Assembly (NCBI RefSeq): GCF_016808095.1
Contig: NC_068979.1
Coordinates: forward strand, 27,857,960-27,921,959
From: Vigna angularis
Lineage: Eukaryota; Streptophyta; Magnoliopsida; Fabales; Fabaceae
Reading direction: 5' to 3'
Length of the DNA: 64,000 nt
The notes under the pieces are model-generated. The model was not told the DNA's origin. It saw only the letters and a list, made by a program, of their open reading frames with translations, and searched no databases. Below are positions 61,001 through 64,000 of this stretch, piece after piece. The translations under genes and the position numbers were made by a program. The stretch's first letter is position 1, and every line of letters starts with the position of its first letter.

Positions 61001-62502
61001 CTCCATTAGTAGAAGGACACATGAACACTACTAGGAGAGAATCTTCTCCATTAGGAAGAAGACACTTGGCCACTACTCTCACTAAGGGAGAGCCAATCAC
61101 GCCCTTGCCTTGCCTCCCAGGGTGATCTTGGTGGATGTTGACTAGAAGTCAGCCACAAAAGGCACCACCAATGGGTCAACTTAGGGAGTCGACTTATGTT
61201 GACCCATGTTGACCAAAAATCCTACACTACTTGGCCCATGATACAAGATCCAAATGGAAATACTATACTACTTGACCCATGATACAAGGCCCAAAAGATT
61301 CCTACACTACTAAATATGTTCCAAAATGGTCCAAGAGAATAAGAGTTTGGCTTCACCTTTCATAGATAACTCTAGCTCTTCTTGAATGTGCTAGATCATG
61401 CTTCTTGTGATTGGTCCCTTGGCTAGGGGTTTTCCATCCTCCTCCTTACACCTAAACATATATATCTCAAGAGTGGAACTACACATTAATGGGTGCTTCG
61501 ATAGTTCGGTCCCCACAGCAGATGACATGATAAGTCCAACAAACAATAAATCTCACATACCATTTATAGAAGTAAACTTTAAGCTAACTCAACTTTACAA
61601 AACAGACTTGTAAGGTGAGGTTTGTACCTACTTATATATTGTGAAATCGTCTTATCTTTATAGTCAATGTGTGATCTTCAACATGGTGTAACGTACTCAC
61701 ATTGTTACAAGTTAGTTTGTCTAGCCAGTTAGATGGTGACTGTTTATTGAGTCACTTTGTTGTACACCTATATAAGGCTTCTTTGTCTGTACTCTATTTT
61801 TGTGAAATCATTTACAAGGTAGTCTAGTCTTATTTCTCTGTTTTCTTTGAATTCTGTTAAATTGAGCAATATTTTATTTGATGTAAGCGGAGGTACTATT
61901 TATTTTAATTTAATGCTACTGACATGACTATTTTGGGACTAAAATCTAAGTTTTCCATTCTTATTGGTTGGGGATGGTTTAGGGTTTTACCTATCCTGTC
62001 AGAACTCAATTTTTGGAGGATATTTTGGAAATCTCGGGCTACAGATTGACTCCTGACAATCAAATTGATGACTATGGTCCAGAAAGGATTTGGAAAATGA
62101 ACAAACAGTTGCCAGGAAAGAGGAAAAGCCAATTATCTTCTGCTTTGGAGGTACTTAAAAAATTCTAAACATATAGTTTCTCAAACTTTGGCATGTATTT
62201 ATTAAAGTCTTTCTGAAAAATATGACCAGGATGTGTTAAGAGCTGCTGATTTCAATTATTACAGTCCGCAAACAAGCGAGTCTTTGTCTTGTTGGAATCC
62301 TGACTTTATTGGTTTTAACCTCATACAATATATACTGTGCAATATATGTGAGCATGAAAGACCAGGTGCCATTTTAGTTTTCATGATTGGATGGGATGAT
62401 ATAAATGCTCTGAAGGAGAAGCTCCTAACACATCCTGTCTTGAGTGATCCAAACCGAGTTTTGTTGGTGATGTGCCATGGCTCAATGGACAGTTTGGAGC
62501 AG
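52041..62502 (+). CDS. DExH-box RNA helicase (DHX36-like; Arabidopsis DExH3/DExH5 group), 5' part
   Basis: Ten exons join in one frame of 532 codons: 52041-52145, 52267-52412, 52635-52722, 52887-53126, 55454-55549, 55927-56115, 56211-56370, 56458-56588, 61983-62150 and 62230-62502. Every junction is GT-AG and phases agree. The gene continues past the window, since motifs V and VI and the HA2/OB domains are missing. Visible motifs: Walker [11 protein letters not shown] (about 231-240), Ia [14 protein letters not shown] (332-335), III SAT (364-366) and IV-like [11 protein letters not shown]. The N-terminal block [20 protein letters not shown] and [13 protein letters not shown] are typical of the plant DExH1/3/5 group. 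These enzymes unwind RNA using ATP and may act on structured or G-quadruplex RNA; that role is inferred from relatives. Start is the first ATG of exon 1 (52041); a second in-frame ATG at 52068 is possible. Introns 4 and 8 are swollen by retroelements. Confidence 0.9.
53450..54380 (-). mobile_element. Copia fragment (gag-pre-integrase and integrase) in helicase intron 4
   Basis: The minus-strand frame 54330-53683 reads [20 protein letters not shown], then [17 protein letters not shown] and [14 protein letters not shown], the zinc-binding N-terminus of copia integrase. The catalytic core follows in shifted frames ([14 protein letters not shown] near 53700, then a degenerate region to 53450). 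It is antisense to the host gene. No LTRs are seen, so it is a truncated insertion. Confidence 0.8.
57308..59220 (+). mobile_element. Degenerate copia element, 5' half, in helicase intron 8
   Basis: LTR at 57308-57483 (TGTTAGATATTATT to ACTTTCAACA), then primer-binding site TGGTATCTAGAGC. From 57870 on it is gag-like: [13 protein letters not shown], then a broken [10 protein letters not shown], with stops between. A zinc-knuckle region ([15 protein letters not shown]) lies near 58740 and a protease/pre-integrase piece ([13 protein letters not shown] with [16 protein letters not shown]) runs to 59220. A 113-bp duplication and many stops show it is inactive. It is sense with the host gene. Its LTR resembles the one at 3024-3193. 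Confidence 0.75.
58553..58778 (+). repeat. 113-bp tandem duplication in the copia gag
   Basis: GATTCCTTTGCTTTGGTATC starts at 58553 and again at 58666, and the following about 113 bp match almost exactly, covering the zinc-knuckle region. Since 113 is not a multiple of three, the duplication shifts the frame. Confidence 0.9.
59261..59590 (+). repeat. Degenerate array of about 40-bp tandem repeats
   Basis: Variants of CTTGAGTATTCTTT start near 59261, 59301, 59341, 59378, 59411, 59454, 59508 and 59551, each followed by a GTCACTCTTRG-like phrase. Spacing is 33-54 bp, mostly about 40. Units are too diverged to give a single consensus by eye. No coding sense is apparent. The stretch 59591-60849 beyond it is AT-rich intron DNA where I see nothing specific. 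Confidence 0.65.
60850..61430 (+). repeat. Interspersed repeat family R1, copy with internal tandem units
   Basis: Plus-strand counterpart of 26130-26740. It has a TATTTATAA-type box near 60862, then three units of about 50 bp carrying AATCCTCTCCATTAG and GGACA--TGGCCACTACT (60950-61085), then GGCCCATGATACAAG units (61220-61280). Probably LTR-derived, from composition and layout only. Confidence 0.5.
61440..61683 (-). mobile_element. TRIM remnant in helicase intron 8
   Basis: Part of the TRIM interior (CATTAATGGGTGCTTCGATAG near 61482) is followed by one diverged LTR at about 61563-61683, ending ATCTTCAACA. The primer-binding site is almost lost. The 300 bp that follow (61684-61982) are ordinary intron sequence ending in the exon 9 acceptor. 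Confidence 0.65.
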
Positions 62503-63289
62503 GTAATGACTTGTCTTTGTTTACTGTTTGTGTATACTCACTAATCTGTACTTATTTTCTGCATTATTATTTATTGCATGAGTACACAAATGGAAAAGAA
62601 TGCTATTGCATGAGTACACAAGATTTTTTTGGTTTTCGGTTGCTGTAATGCATATAATTTGGTCATTGAAAAAAATATGCGTAATGGTTTTGTTCCCAAG
62701 CAAGATATTTATTTAATAACAGAAATTATTGTTTGAATTGTGCTTACTGATGTAGTTTACCCTCTTGCTTACAAGTAATTTCTTGATAAACTATAACTTG
62801 AACATGAGAGAGAAAAAATATTTTATTAATTACAATCATAATAATTGCATTCTCAAGTCCTCTATATGTAACAATCATACTCTTAAAACAGGAAATAAAT
62901 ATCTGTTGAAATGAATATATAGATTCTATGAATATTTTTCCTAATTATTATAGAGATATTTTTATCTAAATAATGAATTTTCTTTCTAGTTTCATAATAA
63001 TCATTTCCAACTTCTGAAGTTTCGTCACTAAACCGCGCATCTCCGCTTCAGAAGCATTGTGGATATGACACTTGTCTGGTGTGTACTCGACACATTGTCA
63101 GACACACTTATTTTTGGGTCAGACACGGCCTTGTTTCCAGACTCAGGAGAAACTGTCCGCTTCTGAGAAGCACTGGAGACGTGTCGGAGAAGGGGTAAAA
63201 GAGGTGCCCGGGTTGTAGAGGAGATAAGGGAAGGGCCTGAGAAGCACTGGATACGGCCTTATATTATTTAATAAGCTGATTTTTATTTC

Positions 63290-64000
63290 AGGGATCCCAA
63301 TCATTGCTCCTCACCAATCACAATTTTTTCACTTTATCAACCTTCTCTGATTCTCCGTTAATCAAAATACATTTTGCCAAACTTACCTTCACCTCCTCAC
63401 TGGTTTCCTGGATTCTGAAATAAATTTCAGCTCTAGTAATCCAGGTAGCAGGGTTGTCACCATTAAATAGGGGCAACTCGATGCTCTTGACTGATTGTTG
63501 GAATTCCTTCATTGCATTCCCTTGAAGAGGGTGCAATCCAGACCCAGAAACACTCTTGTTTTCCTTCTTCTTCTTCGAGCCCGCCGACTTGCCTCCTACC
63601 TCTGTTCTTTTTTGTGATAGGCTAAGGGAGATCACCTCCATCAGCTACATTCGTGCCTCTGCCCGAGCCTTAAACTCCTCAACTGACACTCTCATCCGTG
63701 ACACTTCAGCCTCCAACAAGTTCACTAACAACTCCATGTTATCCTCCTCCACTAATTCGTCGATCTGTATGATGATTTTCTTCTTCCTCCCTTTTGGCAT
63801 CCACTAACATCAACAAATTCGGGCAGGTCGAACCAAGGATACCAAAAAATTCAAAAATAAAATAGAGCACAATAGGTGATCGAAATGTATATGATATTAT
63901 TGAAGAGATAGGAAATTCAAAAGGAGTGAGACTCCAATTCCTAGAGTAGATGGTTCTCTATACCCAAAACATTCCCCCTTACCCCTTCTCTCTATGTAAT
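63290..64000 (-). mobile_element. 5' end of a Ty3/gypsy element in helicase intron 10
   Basis: The minus-strand frame 63641-63318 gives FQQSVKSIELPLFNGDNPA and WITRAEIYFRIQETSEEVKV, the start of gypsy gag. Upstream of it on the same strand (63845 to the right edge) lies a probable 5' LTR, and between them a TGGTATC primer-binding start (63838-63844 as GATACCA on plus). Gag ends abruptly near 63290. The adjoining 62990-63280 is less AT-rich, with words like CAGACACG and GAGAAGCACTGGA repeated, and has no known match. The right edge cuts the LTR. Confidence 0.7.

Noticed and set aside
1..64000. tRNA or rRNA genes
   Set aside because: No cloverleaf-compatible A-box/B-box pairs or rRNA blocks were recognised by eye on either strand; a tRNA scan would be decisive.

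Overview
This is plant nuclear DNA. The genes carry GT-AG introns, the background is AT-rich, and LTR-retrotransposon remnants are dense. Six protein genes can be supported. Their close match to remembered Arabidopsis/legume families, together with an abundant miniature LTR element (TRIM) of a type I associate with bean/cowpea-like legumes, suggests a phaseoloid legume. The species call is inference.

Layout. (1) 1-6700, minus strand: first six coding exons (352 codons) of a PP2A scaffold A-subunit gene that runs off the left edge. Its third coding intron holds gypsy, copia and TRIM remnants, and a head-to-head TRIM palindrome lies beyond exon 6. (2) 9518-11578, plus: an intronless P-class PPR protein, followed by a small internally deleted copia element with both LTRs (12571-13992) and gypsy remnants. 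(3) 16447-19063: a 2.6-kb strand-asymmetric CA/CCCA tract whose long 'ORFs' are artefacts. (4) 20310-21647, plus: a PILS auxin-transport-facilitator gene with a 5'UTR intron. (5) 28279-32163, plus: a complete nine-exon, 557-residue multipass membrane protein, with two solo TRIM LTRs in introns, each flanked by a perfect 5-bp target duplication. (6) 33.8-47.8 kb, minus: a tandem segmental duplication with two intact five-exon CAD/mannitol-dehydrogenase-like genes, 366 residues each and about 95% identical. Each copy later received its own insertion: a 2.8-kb LTR-like block in intron 1 of one, and a 315-bp near-perfect foldback MITE beyond the 3' end of the other. (7) 52041-62502, plus: ten exons of a DExH-box RNA helicase that continues past the right edge. 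Its introns carry copia fragments, repeats, a TRIM and a gypsy 5' end.

The genes are independent nuclear genes, not an operon. The most notable points are the shared loss of a catalytic-zinc histidine (GHE to GRE) in both CAD-like paralogs, several hairpin-forming inverted repeats, a cluster of six ATAATCGATTAT palindromes inside the LTR-like insertion, and islands of higher-order repetition inside the CA tract. I did not find a convincing wholly new multi-gene system.
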